From JAFGTX01 sp942492225 (GTDB lineage: Bacteria; Bacillota; Clostridia; Peptostreptococcales; Acidaminobacteraceae): a stretch of DNA of 19,603 nt. The position numbers and the translations under genes are program-made. Under the pieces are notes generated by a model. It saw only the letters and a program-made list of their open reading frames with translations, was not told the origin of the DNA and made no database searches. The stretch covers positions 1 to 19,603 of the forward strand of contig CALODS010000018.1 of the NCBI GenBank assembly GCA_942492225.1, written 5' to 3'. Positions 7,005 to 14,388 of the stretch are shown here, in pieces. Position 1 is the first letter of the stretch, and each line of letters opens with the position of its first letter.

Positions 7005-8287
7005 TGAGCGTAAAAAAAACATATAATGAATTGTTAAATGAAACACTTTATACTAAAATTCATCCTTCGGGACTTAAGATACACTTTATTCCTAAAAAAG
7101 ATTATTCAATGAAATATGCTTTTTTTGCAACGGAATATGGATCGATTTACAACGAGTTTATCAATAGTGAAACAGGCGAGAAGTCTTCAATGCCTCTTGG
7201 TATTGCCCATTTCTTAGAGCATAAAATTTTTGAAGAAAGTGAAGGCAATATTTTTGAAGAATTTGCTAAACTGGGCGCAAATGTTAATGCTTATACAAAC
7301 TTTATGTCAACGGCTTATATGTTCTCAACGGTAGACTACTTCTATGATGCTTTAGGATTACTTCTTAAATTTGTGCAAAAACCACATTTGACTGATGAAA
7401 ATGTTGAGAAGGAAAAAGGCATTATTGCTCAAGAAATAAAGATGTATGATGATAATCCTGATTGGAGAGTATATTTTAATGCACTCTCAGCTCTATATAA
7501 TGATCATCCGATGAAATACGATATTGCAGGAACTGTTGAGTCGGTAAATGACACTTCCAGAGAAGATTTGGAAAAGTGCTATGATGCTTTCTATACACCA
7601 GATAATATGATCGTCTTTGTCATTGGTGACTTAGAAGCCGAAGATGTTTTTGGATGTGTTGAAACAAATTTGACAGAAGAATTCTTATCGCGAAAGAAAA
7701 TTAATCATATTTATTTGCCAGAAGAGAAGAATCTCGTCGCAAATAGAGAAATTATAGAAAAAATGGATGTACCACTTCCTTTATTTAACTTAGGCTTTAA
7801 AGATATGGACATTCCAGCAGATTGGCGTAAACGTCTAAAAAAAGCGTTGGCGATAAAAATTTCTTTGGATATGGGTTTTGGTCGAGGGACACAATTCTAT
7901 GAACACCTTTATGATGAAGGTCTCATCAATTTTGCCTTTTCAGGAGACAACTCATATGGTAGAACCTTCTCGCATACACTTTTAGGTGGAGAATCTACAG
8001 AGCCTAAAGTGGTTATTGAACATGTACTAAATGAAATTAAACGTATCAAAACGGATGGTTTTGAAGAGGCTGTTTTCGACAGAATTAAGAAAAAGATGAT
8101 CGGTCGCTATTTGAGTTCCTTTAATTCAATACAATATATTGCAAATTCTTTTGTGGCACATTATATGAAGGGGATAGATGTGTTTGAATATTTAGATGTC
8201 CTTAAAGAAATAGATTTAAATTATGTAGAGACAGTGTTCAGAAACCATTTTGATGAAGAAAACTATACTGTTTCTATCATTGAATAG
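7004..8287 (+). CDS. yfmH: M16-family zinc metallopeptidase YfmH (catalytic subunit)
   Basis: 427-aa M16 metallopeptidase, probable active partner of the preceding degenerate homologue (YmfF/YmfH pair of Bacillus). The zinc and catalytic motif is intact: H69-F-L-E72-H73 within GIAHFLEHKIFE, with the third metal ligand E144 about 71 residues on in IIAQEIKMYDDN. No signal peptide is visible, so it should act in the cytoplasm. The natural substrate is not evident from sequence; a link to EF-P modification is family knowledge, and no EF-P gene is present here. AAGGAGGA lies about 6 nt upstream of the ATG, which shares one base with the yfmF stop. The two proteins are nearly equal in length, as expected for the two subunits. 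lgt follows after 9 nt. Confidence 0.92.
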   Translation: MSVKKTYNELLNETLYTKIHPSGLKIHFIPKKDYSMKYAFFATEYGSIYNEFINSETGEKSSMPLGIAHFLEHKIFEESEGNIFEEFAKLGANVNAYTNFMSTAYMFSTVDYFYDALGLLLKFVQKPHLTDENVEKEKGIIAQEIKMYDDNPDWRVYFNALSALYNDHPMKYDIAGTVESVNDTSREDLEKCYDAFYTPDNMIVFVIGDLEAEDVFGCVETNLTEEFLSRKKINHIYLPEEKNLVANREIIEKMDVPLPLFNLGFKDMDIPADWRKRLKKALAIKISLDMGFGRGTQFYEHLYDEGLINFAFSGDNSYGRTFSHTLLGGESTEPKVVIEHVLNEIKRIKTDGFEEAVFDRIKKKMIGRYLSSFNSIQYIANSFVAHYMKGIDVFEYLDVLKEIDLNYVETVFRNHFDEENYTVSIIE

Positions 8288-8296
8288 AGGTGACAT

Positions 8297-9037
8297 ATGA
8301 ATCCAATCGCATTTGAATTGTTTGGGCTCGAAGTGAGGTGGTACGGGATATTTATTGCAACTGCAATGTTCCTTGGCGCTTTGATTTTTTTAAGAAGTAC
8401 CAAAAAGGCTGGTTATTTAGAAGATGACATCTATGATGTTATATTATTTGCTTTTCCAGCTGGTATCATTGGTGCGCGACTTTATTATGTGGCTTTTAAC
8501 TGGCAGTATTATGCTGGTGATATCATGAAAATCATCAACATTCGTGGTGGTGGTATGGCTATACACGGTGGTCTAATAGGTGGTGTTTTAGCAGGCTATC
8601 TAGTTTGCCGTCATAAAAAACTTGATTTTTTGGATTTGATTGATAGAGCAGCACCTCTTTTTCCAATGGGACAAGCTATTGGACGATGGGGGAATTATGC
8701 TAATGGTGAGGCACATGGTGGGCCAACTGATTTACCTTGGGCGATTTCTGTAGATGGACAAATGGTACATCCAACGTTTTTGTATGAATCAATATGGAAT
8801 GTTGCTTTGTTTATGTTCTTGTCATGGTATGGTGGGAAGAAACAGTTTAAAGGTGAATTAATCTTGCTTTATATGGGGATTTATTCAGTGGGACGCCTTT
8901 TTATTGAAGGTCTTCGTACGGATAGTTTGATGCTTGGACCTCTTAGAATGGCTCAGTTTATAAGTTTGATTTTTATTGGTATTGCTGTTGTGTTATTAGC
9001 GGTGATGTACAAAAGAAATAGAAATAGAGATAAGTAA
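8297..9037 (+). CDS. lgt: Prolipoprotein diacylglyceryl transferase
   Basis: Polytopic membrane enzyme (246 aa, about seven hydrophobic segments) that moves diacylglycerol from phosphatidylglycerol to the lipobox cysteine of prolipoproteins, the first step of lipoprotein maturation. The Lgt signature is present at residues 125-141 (GQAIGRWGNYANGEAHG, with R129), with the conserved histidine region MAIHGGLIGG (H90), HPTFLYES (158-165) and the late YSVGRLFIEGLRTDSL segment (R200, E204, R207). AGAGGTGA lies 6 nt ahead of ATG 8297. It is the last gene of the yfmF-yfmH-lgt unit and is closed by a strong terminator. Its pairing with the M16 genes looks like operon sharing; no functional link can be read from the sequence. 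Confidence 0.97.
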   Translation: MNPIAFELFGLEVRWYGIFIATAMFLGALIFLRSTKKAGYLEDDIYDVILFAFPAGIIGARLYYVAFNWQYYAGDIMKIINIRGGGMAIHGGLIGGVLAGYLVCRHKKLDFLDLIDRAAPLFPMGQAIGRWGNYANGEAHGGPTDLPWAISVDGQMVHPTFLYESIWNVALFMFLSWYGGKKQFKGELILLYMGIYSVGRLFIEGLRTDSLMLGPLRMAQFISLIFIGIAVVLLAVMYKRNRNRDK

Positions 9038-9042
9038 TATCT

Positions 9043-9083
9043 AACGCAAAGTGCTTGAAAACAGCATTTTGCGTTTTTTTTTT
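9043..9083 (+). terminator. Rho-independent terminator after lgt
   Basis: A 12-bp stem (AACGCAAAGTGC 9043-9054 with GCATTTTGCGTT 9064-9075, one G-U pair), a 9-nt loop and ten consecutive T residues (9074-9083). Confidence 0.93.
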
Positions 9084-9102
9084 GCAGGCTGAAGTATGTT
9101 AG

Positions 9103-9131
9103 TTGAAATTGAAACTGGGTAAAAATAAAAA
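9103..9131 (+). promoter_or_regulatory. Possible promoter for the HD-GYP gene
   Basis: TTGAAA (9103-9108), 17-bp spacer, then TAAAAA (9126-9131), a weak -10. The position between the lgt terminator and the next gene is right, but the A-rich sequence makes chance matches likely. Confidence 0.35.
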
Positions 9132-9154
9132 AATGGAGCGTTGGAGGGATAATT

Positions 9155-10243
9155 ATGCGTGTGGTACCCGTGGAGTATGCTTTAGGTCATCAACTCGCTG
9201 AAAGTGTTTATGATGTAAATGGGCGGATGCTCATTAAATCTGGGTCTCATCTAAGTGAAAATACATTATTGAAGATTAAATCAAATGGTATATTTTCTGT
9301 GTATATCAATGACCGATTTAGTCATAATTATATTGAACCACTTATATCTGAACATTTAAAAAATGTGATGATTATGGAAATGTTTCAAGTTTGTGATGCA
9401 TCTAGAAAATATAAAGAGTCGGGAAGTGTTAATTTTAAAGAAGTTGAATCTCTTATGAATGTAGTGATTAAAAGTGCACAAGATGTTATGTATGAATTGG
9501 ACAAAAGAAAGTCACTGAAACTTAATTATATTGATATAAAATCTATAACGACTTATACCTATGGTCATCCGATTAATGTGGCAATCCTGTCGTATGTTTT
9601 AGCTCGAAAGCTTGGAATGAGCACAGAAGAAAAAGAAAATATTTTTATAGGTGCATTGTTTGCTGATATTGGCATGAGTTTCATCAACGAACGTCTATTT
9701 ATGAAGCAAGGAAAACTTGATTTCAAAGAGTTTGTGAAGGTGAAAGAACATCCTAAAACAGGTTACGACTTTATTCAAGATTTTTATTTTGCTAATACCT
9801 ATGTGAAAATGATAGTTTTGCAGCATCAAGAAAAAATTGATGGTAGCGGTTACCCCAACAGCACAACAGGGGATAATATACATGAATTGGCAAAACTTGT
9901 TGCTATTGCAGATGTATATGATGCGATGACTTCAGACAGGGTTTATGCAAGGGCGACGACTTCTTCAGAAGCGATTGAGTACATTATGGGGTCAGCTGGT
10001 CGACATTTTGATTTTAAGTTTGCCAAGGAATTTGTAAATTCAATAGAGCCTTATCCAGTGGGGAGTCTGGTGAAACTGAATACGGGTCAAATCGCACTTG
10101 TTAATAGTGGTAATATAGATTTGCCTTTAAGGCCGGTTATCCAACTTATTGATCCAGTTCGTAAAATATTGGAAAAGTCATTAGTAGATTTAACAGATGA
10201 AAAAAATTTAGTGATAGAAGGATTGGAGTACGAGTGTCCGTAA
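9155..10243 (+). CDS. HD-GYP domain protein with altered HD motif
   Basis: 362-aa cytoplasmic protein of the HD-GYP family, whose active members hydrolyse c-di-GMP. An N-terminal segment (about 1-60) resembles the short domain often found before HD-GYP; a helical linker (60-125) follows, then HD-GYP (about 130-300). Many family residues are present: H138, H199 (KEHPKTGYDFI), H224-Q-E with the DGSGYP loop (229-234), and D253 in IADVYDAMTS. The namesake HD pair, however, reads A170-D171 (GALFADIGMS, normally LLHDIGK), removing one metal ligand. The protein may therefore have reduced activity or be a c-di-GMP sensor (inference). The lysine after DIG is also changed, to M174. GGAGGG lies about 6 nt upstream of the ATG. 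A chemoreceptor gene follows 66 nt downstream with no terminator between, so the two may be cotranscribed. Confidence 0.9.
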   Translation: MRVVPVEYALGHQLAESVYDVNGRMLIKSGSHLSENTLLKIKSNGIFSVYINDRFSHNYIEPLISEHLKNVMIMEMFQVCDASRKYKESGSVNFKEVESLMNVVIKSAQDVMYELDKRKSLKLNYIDIKSITTYTYGHPINVAILSYVLARKLGMSTEEKENIFIGALFADIGMSFINERLFMKQGKLDFKEFVKVKEHPKTGYDFIQDFYFANTYVKMIVLQHQEKIDGSGYPNSTTGDNIHELAKLVAIADVYDAMTSDRVYARATTSSEAIEYIMGSAGRHFDFKFAKEFVNSIEPYPVGSLVKLNTGQIALVNSGNIDLPLRPVIQLIDPVRKILEKSLVDLTDEKNLVIEGLEYECP

Positions 10244-10309
10244 TAAAGGTTCATTCCTAAATGATTAGTCATTTATTGATGATATATGCAAGTCAAGGGG
10301 GAGTAAATT

Positions 10310-12088
10310 ATGAAGAAGATATCAAGTAAGATAATGTTGTTAGTTGTGACGAGTATGCTGTTGGTTGCCTTACTTTTAAGTGGGTTTAGTATTCGTTCAA
10401 TTTATGTTTCAAGTAATAGTCGTATAGATCAAATGGAACGACAAATGTACGAAAGTTATGATTTGTATATCAAGGGACAAGTGGAAACGATCATCAGTGA
10501 GCTGCAAGGCATTGAAAATATGCAGCAGTTAGGCGTGTTGAATGCAATGGAAGCAAAAAAAGTAGCAGCTGAAGTTGTTAGAAACGCAAAATATTCAGAC
10601 GAAGGTTATTTCTTTGTAGATACATTGGATGGTGACAATGTTGTGTTACTTGGAAGAGAAGATGTTGAAGGAAAAAATAGAATTGATTTAGAAGATGATA
10701 AAGGCAATAAGATAATAAGAAATTTTATTGAACTCATAGAAAAAGATGGTGAAGGGTTTTCAGATTATTATTTCCCCAAAGCAGGTTCTGATGAAGCATT
10801 ACGAAAACGTGCCTTTGTCAAACTCTATCCAAAGTACAACTGGATAGTAGGTACAGGAAATTATGTTGATGATATTGAAGCTGTCATCGCAGAAGAACGT
10901 TTGATTGCTCAAGCAGAATTTAGAACAAGTATGCTTATGAATTTAGCAATCCTTGCGGTTGCTCTACTAGCTGGAGTATTAATGGCCTTAAGATTTAGTG
11001 TGTCTATAACCCGTCCAATCGTAAAGGTGACAGAACTTGTCAATAAAACAGCCGATTTAGATTTGACCGTTGATAGTTCGTTTGATGCGTTGTTAAAAAA
11101 CAAAGACGAAACTGGTATTATGGCTACTTCTGTCGCAAATTTGCGACAGGAATTGGTCAGAATCATTCAAGAGCTGCGACAAGATTCAAGCGTCTTAAAA
11201 GAATCGTCTACATCGATGAATTCTGTGGCATATAATGGGATTGACAGTATTTCTAATGTAGGTGCAGCGATTAATGAATTTGCAAAAGGCGCCCAAGAGC
11301 AAGCAAGAGATGCACAAAACGCTGCTGAACAAATGCAAGGATTGGCAAGTGGAATCGTAACATCGTTAGAAAAATCTATGGTCATCAAAAAGTTAACGGG
11401 TCGAATAAATGAAGAAAATCAACAAGGTGTTGTCTTAGTGGGAGATCTTGCTGATAGGTTTGAAATTACAACCAAGTCAACCAATTCGCTAAATGAAAAT
11501 ATAGAAACACTGGGTGCTTTGTCGGCTCAGATTACGGATATAACTGATACAATACAAAGTATTGCAGGACAAACGAATCTCCTAGCATTGAACGCAGCTA
11601 TTGAAGCAGCAAGGGCTGGAGAAGCAGGGCGTGGGTTTGCAGTTGTTGCCGATGAAATCAGACAACTTGCAGAGCAAACAACACGTTCAACAGGCGAAAT
11701 TGAGTTGATTATAGAGAATATACTATCTGAAATTCATGTGACGGAAGGTAATATGCTTGCTTCTAAAAATGCAGTTGAAACGTCTAGTGGTGTTGTGGCG
11801 AAAGTACAAGAATCATTCAATATGATTAATCAGTCAATGCAGCAAAGTTTTACTGAACTTGATGAATTAAGCAATAGTTTAGAAGAAGTAGATAAAAACA
11901 AATCAAATACTTTTGAATCTATTGAAGGTATTTCAGCTATTACAGAAGAAAATGCAGCATCATCAGAAGAAATTGCAGCAACGATGGATACTCAAAGTGA
12001 ATTAATGCAAAATCTTAATGCACAAGCTGAGGAAGTACAGAGTATTTCTAATCGTTTATCAGATATTATTAGTAAGTTCAATATTTAA
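10310..12088 (+). CDS. Methyl-accepting chemotaxis protein with Cache sensor domain
   Basis: 592-aa transmembrane chemoreceptor that passes ligand signals to CheA/CheW. Order: TM1 (about 8-28); extracytoplasmic single-Cache domain (about 40-200) with the typical EGYFFVDTLDGDNVVL strand and the closing YPKYNWIVGTGNYVDDIE; TM2 (about 207-227); HAMP (about 228-283); and a long helical signalling domain. The hairpin tip is near-perfect consensus (GQTNLLALNAAIEAARAGE from residue 420, then GRGFAVVADEIRQLAEQT). Cache domains of this type often bind small carboxylates; the ligand here is unknown. No C-terminal CheR-tethering pentapeptide is visible. GGGGGAG lies upstream of the ATG at a normal distance. 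The HD-GYP gene precedes it, and a terminator follows. The presence of a receptor implies motility genes elsewhere in the genome. Confidence 0.95.
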   Translation: MKKISSKIMLLVVTSMLLVALLLSGFSIRSIYVSSNSRIDQMERQMYESYDLYIKGQVETIISELQGIENMQQLGVLNAMEAKKVAAEVVRNAKYSDEGYFFVDTLDGDNVVLLGREDVEGKNRIDLEDDKGNKIIRNFIELIEKDGEGFSDYYFPKAGSDEALRKRAFVKLYPKYNWIVGTGNYVDDIEAVIAEERLIAQAEFRTSMLMNLAILAVALLAGVLMALRFSVSITRPIVKVTELVNKTADLDLTVDSSFDALLKNKDETGIMATSVANLRQELVRIIQELRQDSSVLKESSTSMNSVAYNGIDSISNVGAAINEFAKGAQEQARDAQNAAEQMQGLASGIVTSLEKSMVIKKLTGRINEENQQGVVLVGDLADRFEITTKSTNSLNENIETLGALSAQITDITDTIQSIAGQTNLLALNAAIEAARAGEAGRGFAVVADEIRQLAEQTTRSTGEIELIIENILSEIHVTEGNMLASKNAVETSSGVVAKVQESFNMINQSMQQSFTELDELSNSLEEVDKNKSNTFESIEGISAITEENAASSEEIAATMDTQSELMQNLNAQAEEVQSISNRLSDIISKFNI

Positions 12089-12093
12089 ACATC

Positions 12094-12120
12094 AAAAGCA
12101 CCCAGTCGGGTGCTTTTTTT
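12094..12120 (+). terminator. Rho-independent terminator after the chemoreceptor gene
   Basis: A 10-bp perfect stem (AAAAGCACCC 12094-12103 with GGGTGCTTTT 12108-12117), AGTC loop and seven T residues ending at 12120. Confidence 0.93.
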
Positions 12121-12145
12121 ATTTCATGATGAAAAGTAACTCAGT

Positions 12146-12160
12146 AAACAATAATTGTTT
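12146..12160. repeat. 15-nt palindrome in the gap upstream of mraZ
   Basis: AAACAAT and ATTGTTT flank a single central A, a perfect odd palindrome of operator-like size. It lies in the 238-base non-coding stretch between the chemoreceptor terminator and mraZ, which otherwise shows no gene or RNA. It may be chance in A/T-rich DNA. Confidence 0.4.
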
Positions 12161-12298
12161 TTGTGGCGGAGTCATTTATTACAATGTATACACGTTATTT
12201 CAATCAACATTAATACCACGTCTTTATGGATTGTAGCATTGACTAAAAAACATAAAAACAGAAAAAAAGTGTAAAATATAATTTTTTTAACGAAAAAG

Positions 12299-12327
12299 TA
12301 CAAAAAAGTGGGTGGAAGTGGTATAAT
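12299..12327 (+). promoter_or_regulatory. Probable promoter of the mraZ division cluster
   Basis: A perfect TATAAT (12322-12327) lies 31 nt before the mraZ start. The hexamer 17 bp upstream, TACAAA (12299-12304), is a weak -35. The -10 sits between the second and third MraZ boxes, the arrangement expected for an autoregulated promoter. Transcription would start near 12334. Confidence 0.6.
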
Positions 12328-12332
12328 GTGGG
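12308..12332 (+). promoter_or_regulatory. MraZ-binding direct repeats (GTGG boxes)
   Basis: GTGG occurs at 12308-12311, 12318-12321 and 12328-12331, exactly 10 bp apart, reading GTGGG, GTGGT, GTGGG. Regular TGGG-type repeats ahead of mraZ are the known binding sites of the MraZ ring in other bacteria. The third box also pairs with CCCAC at 12340-12344. Confidence 0.8.
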
Positions 12333-12358
12333 TAGTAATCCCACAAAGGATGATAAAT

Positions 12359-12790
12359 ATGTTTATTGGTGAATTCAATCATACGGTGGATACAAAAGGA
12401 AGAATTAATATCCCCGCAAAATTCAGAGAACAATTGAATGAAACGTTTTTCATTACAAAGGGATTAGATGAATGTTTGTTTGTCTTTCCAGAAGACGAAT
12501 GGAGAGTGTTTGAAGAAAAATTAAAAGGACTTCCATTAACCAATAGGAATGCCCGAGCTTTTGTTCGCTTATTTTTTGCAGGTGCCACTGAATGTTCATT
12601 TGATAAACAGGGTCGAATTACTGTCCCGGGAACTTTAAGAGAATATGCACATCTTGAAAAAGAGGTAAAAGTAATTGGTGTTGGTACGAGAGTTGAGGTA
12701 TGGAGTAATCAGACTTGGGACAACTACAGTGATCCAGAAAATATCTCTTATGATGAAATAGCAGAGCAAATGGCTGAATTAGGTATTTAG
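12359..12790 (+). CDS. mraZ: Transcriptional regulator MraZ
   Basis: 143-aa DNA-binding protein, the usual family length, at the head of the division and cell-wall cluster. It has two tandem AbrB-like (SpoVT/MraZ) halves, each carrying the family DxxGR motif: DTKGRINIPAKFR near residue 11 and DKQGRITVPGTLREY near residue 83. MraZ forms a ring that binds GTGG-type repeats and controls its own operon; three such repeats lie just upstream. I chose ATG 12359, giving MFIGEFNHTVDTKGR, with AAAGGA 8 nt upstream. The frame is open for 17 more codons, but that stretch overlaps the promoter and the MraZ boxes, so it is not translated. rsmH follows after 18 nt. Confidence 0.96.
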   Translation: MFIGEFNHTVDTKGRINIPAKFREQLNETFFITKGLDECLFVFPEDEWRVFEEKLKGLPLTNRNARAFVRLFFAGATECSFDKQGRITVPGTLREYAHLEKEVKVIGVGTRVEVWSNQTWDNYSDPENISYDEIAEQMAELGI

Positions 12791-12808
12791 CTCAGATGAG
12801 GTGAAAAA

Positions 12809-13744
12809 ATGGATTTTAAACACGTTACAGTTTTACGAGAAGAGTCGGTCGACTATCTTGAGATTAAAGAAGATGGTGTATATGTAGACGGTACGCTTGG
12901 CGGCGGTGGTCATTCTGAGCTTATTTTAGAAAGACTCGGGCCAAATGGACGACTTATAGGGATTGACCAAGATGAAGATGCACATGCTGCAGCAGCAAAA
13001 AGATTAGAACGATTTGGAGAAAAATTTGTACCGGTAAGAGCAAATTTCGTCGAGTTAAAAAAAGTATTAGAAGATTTATCCATTAAAAAAATTGATGGAA
13101 TGATTATTGATTTAGGTGTGTCTTCTTATCAATTAGATGAAGCTGAGAGAGGATTTTCCTATATGAATGATGGAGAATTAGATATGCGAATGGATCGCAG
13201 ACAACCTTTAACGGCAAAAGTTGTTTTAAATACTTATTCGGCGGAAGAATTGACAAGAGTTATTCAAGAGTATGGAGAAGAGCGCTGGGCAAAACGTATA
13301 GCAGAATTTATTGTTGAACATCGTCAAGAAAAGGAACTTACACGGACCTTTGATTTGGTTGAAATTATAAAAAAAGCAGTGCCATTAAAAGCAAGAAAAG
13401 ATGGACCGCATCCTGCGAAGAGAACCTTCCAAGCGATTAGAATAGAAGTAAATAATGAATTAGGTATTATTAAAAATACGATTATCGATTGTATTGATAG
13501 TTTAAAAGTGGGTGGTGTAATGTCAATTATTACTTTCCATTCGCTAGAAGATCGTTTGGTTAAACAAACATATAAGGAATTATCAAAAGGATGTATTTGT
13601 CCACCAGAGTTACCAATTTGTATGTGTGACAATAAACCAAAAGTGAAAATAATTACGAGAAAACCTGCATTACCAAGTGACGAAGAGTTGGATGTAAATC
13701 CAAGGGCAAGGAGTGCCAAACTCAGAGTAGCAAAGAAGTTATAG
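12809..13744 (+). CDS. rsmH: 16S rRNA (cytosine(1402)-N(4))-methyltransferase RsmH
   Basis: 311-aa SAM-dependent methyltransferase (older name MraW) that N4-methylates C1402 in the decoding centre of 16S rRNA. The N-terminus KHVTVLREESVDYL is typical. The SAM-binding glycine loop VDGTLGGGGHSELIL lies around residues 27-41, IDGMIIDLGVSSYQLDEAERGFSY around 94-117, and the conserved HPAKRTFQAIRIEVNNELG and ITFHSLEDRLVK follow. The C-terminal region carries a CxCPPELPxCxC cysteine cluster and ends with NPRARSAKLRVAKKL. Length and motif order are complete. GAGGTG precedes ATG 12809. It is the second gene of the mraZ operon, with ftsL 16 nt downstream. Confidence 0.98.
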   Translation: MDFKHVTVLREESVDYLEIKEDGVYVDGTLGGGGHSELILERLGPNGRLIGIDQDEDAHAAAAKRLERFGEKFVPVRANFVELKKVLEDLSIKKIDGMIIDLGVSSYQLDEAERGFSYMNDGELDMRMDRRQPLTAKVVLNTYSAEELTRVIQEYGEERWAKRIAEFIVEHRQEKELTRTFDLVEIIKKAVPLKARKDGPHPAKRTFQAIRIEVNNELGIIKNTIIDCIDSLKVGGVMSIITFHSLEDRLVKQTYKELSKGCICPPELPICMCDNKPKVKIITRKPALPSDEELDVNPRARSAKLRVAKKL

Positions 13745-13760
13745 CCAAGGAGGCATCACC

Positions 13761-14297
13761 ATGGAAGCAGCTAGAAAATTAGACGTTCAGTATAATGAAC
13801 ATATTGAATACTCTAAATTTAGACAAGGCAAGGTAGATCAATTACACACTTCTATTAAGGAAGAAAGTGAAAAACAACTCACAATTAGAAGACTTGCTTT
13901 TTTTGTCAAAGCTGTTGTTGGTATTGTTGCGGTCTTTGGAATATTATCATTAATCGTTTATCGATACGCGATGATCAATGAGGTGAAATATAATATTTAT
14001 AGCTATCAAAGAGAAGTTAATGCGTTGAATATTCAAATTGAAGAAATTAATACAAAGTTAGATGGTTCTATTGTGCTAGAAACAATTGAAACCCAAGCAA
14101 TCAATGAATTGGGAATGCAGTATCCTCAAGCGGAACAAATTGTTTATTTAAATTCCCATTGGAATTATTCTTTGGATGGAGATGAAACGATTGTTATTGC
14201 ATGTAATACGGTAGAAGAACCTCTTATTGATGAAAATACTGTGAATAAAGTTAAATCATTTGCGGTCAAGTTAGATGATGTTATTAATAAGAAGTAA
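13761..14297 (+). CDS. ftsL: Cell division protein FtsL (septum formation initiator type)
   Basis: 178-aa bitopic division protein identified by form and position between rsmH and the division/spore-type PBP gene. It has a charged cytoplasmic N-terminus (1-44), one membrane segment (about 46-67), and an extracytoplasmic coiled coil (about 72-105) ending in the family-like INELGMQYPQAEQIVYL stretch (114-130). FtsL joins FtsB/DivIC in a complex that activates septal synthesis (family knowledge). After residue 130 there is an acidic tail of about 47 residues that goes beyond the typical FtsL core. Primary-sequence conservation in this family is weak, so the call rests on topology and location. 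AAGGAGG lies 8 nt upstream of the ATG. A promoter and a terminator-like hairpin follow its stop. Confidence 0.85.
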   Translation: MEAARKLDVQYNEHIEYSKFRQGKVDQLHTSIKEESEKQLTIRRLAFFVKAVVGIVAVFGILSLIVYRYAMINEVKYNIYSYQREVNALNIQIEEINTKLDGSIVLETIETQAINELGMQYPQAEQIVYLNSHWNYSLDGDETIVIACNTVEEPLIDENTVNKVKSFAVKLDDVINKK

Positions 14298-14326
14298 TTG
14301 AGTGATAGACAAAAATAAACTACAAT
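14298..14326 (+). promoter_or_regulatory. SigmaA-type promoter internal to the division cluster, ahead of the PBP gene
   Basis: TTGAGT (14298-14303), 17-bp spacer, TACAAT (14321-14326). Both boxes are close to consensus. Transcription would start near 14333, inside the left arm of the hairpin that follows, about 56 nt before the PBP start codon. Confidence 0.65.
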
Positions 14327-14367
14327 AAAAGTGCTGATTAGTGAAACCATTAATTAAGCACTTTTTT
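14327..14367 (+). terminator. Terminator-like hairpin between ftsL and the PBP gene
   Basis: AAAAGTGCT (14327-14335) pairs with AGCACTTTT (14357-14365) over 9 bp. An inner imperfect helix (TTAGTG with CATTAA) shortens the loop, and six T residues (14362-14367) follow. It would stop or attenuate transcripts coming from mraZ-rsmH-ftsL. It ends 11 nt before the PBP ribosome-binding site. Confidence 0.65.
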
Positions 14368-14388
14368 AGATTTATTATGGAGGTAATA

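Noticed and set aside
10261..10276. AAATGA/TCATTT inverted repeat between the HD-GYP and MCP genes as a terminator
   Set aside because: The stem is only 6 bp, A/T-rich, and no T tract follows.
12018..12236. 72-codon ORF spanning the chemoreceptor end and its terminator
   Set aside because: It overlaps the MCP coding end, crosses a strong terminator and has no ribosome site.
12308..12358. 17-codon extension of mraZ from a GTG
   Set aside because: It overlaps the MraZ boxes and the -10 element; MFIGEF at 12359 is the standard MraZ start with its own ribosome site.
13324..13719. 131-codon antisense ORF opposite rsmH, and similar antisense frames opposite the NhaC-like, PBP, MCP and murE genes
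   Set aside because: They lie wholly inside well-recognised genes on the other strand, lack ribosome sites and show no family-like sequence.
14341..14388. Upstream GTG start for the PBP gene
   Set aside because: It lies inside the terminator-like hairpin and lacks a ribosome site, whereas GGAGG is correctly placed for ATG 14389.
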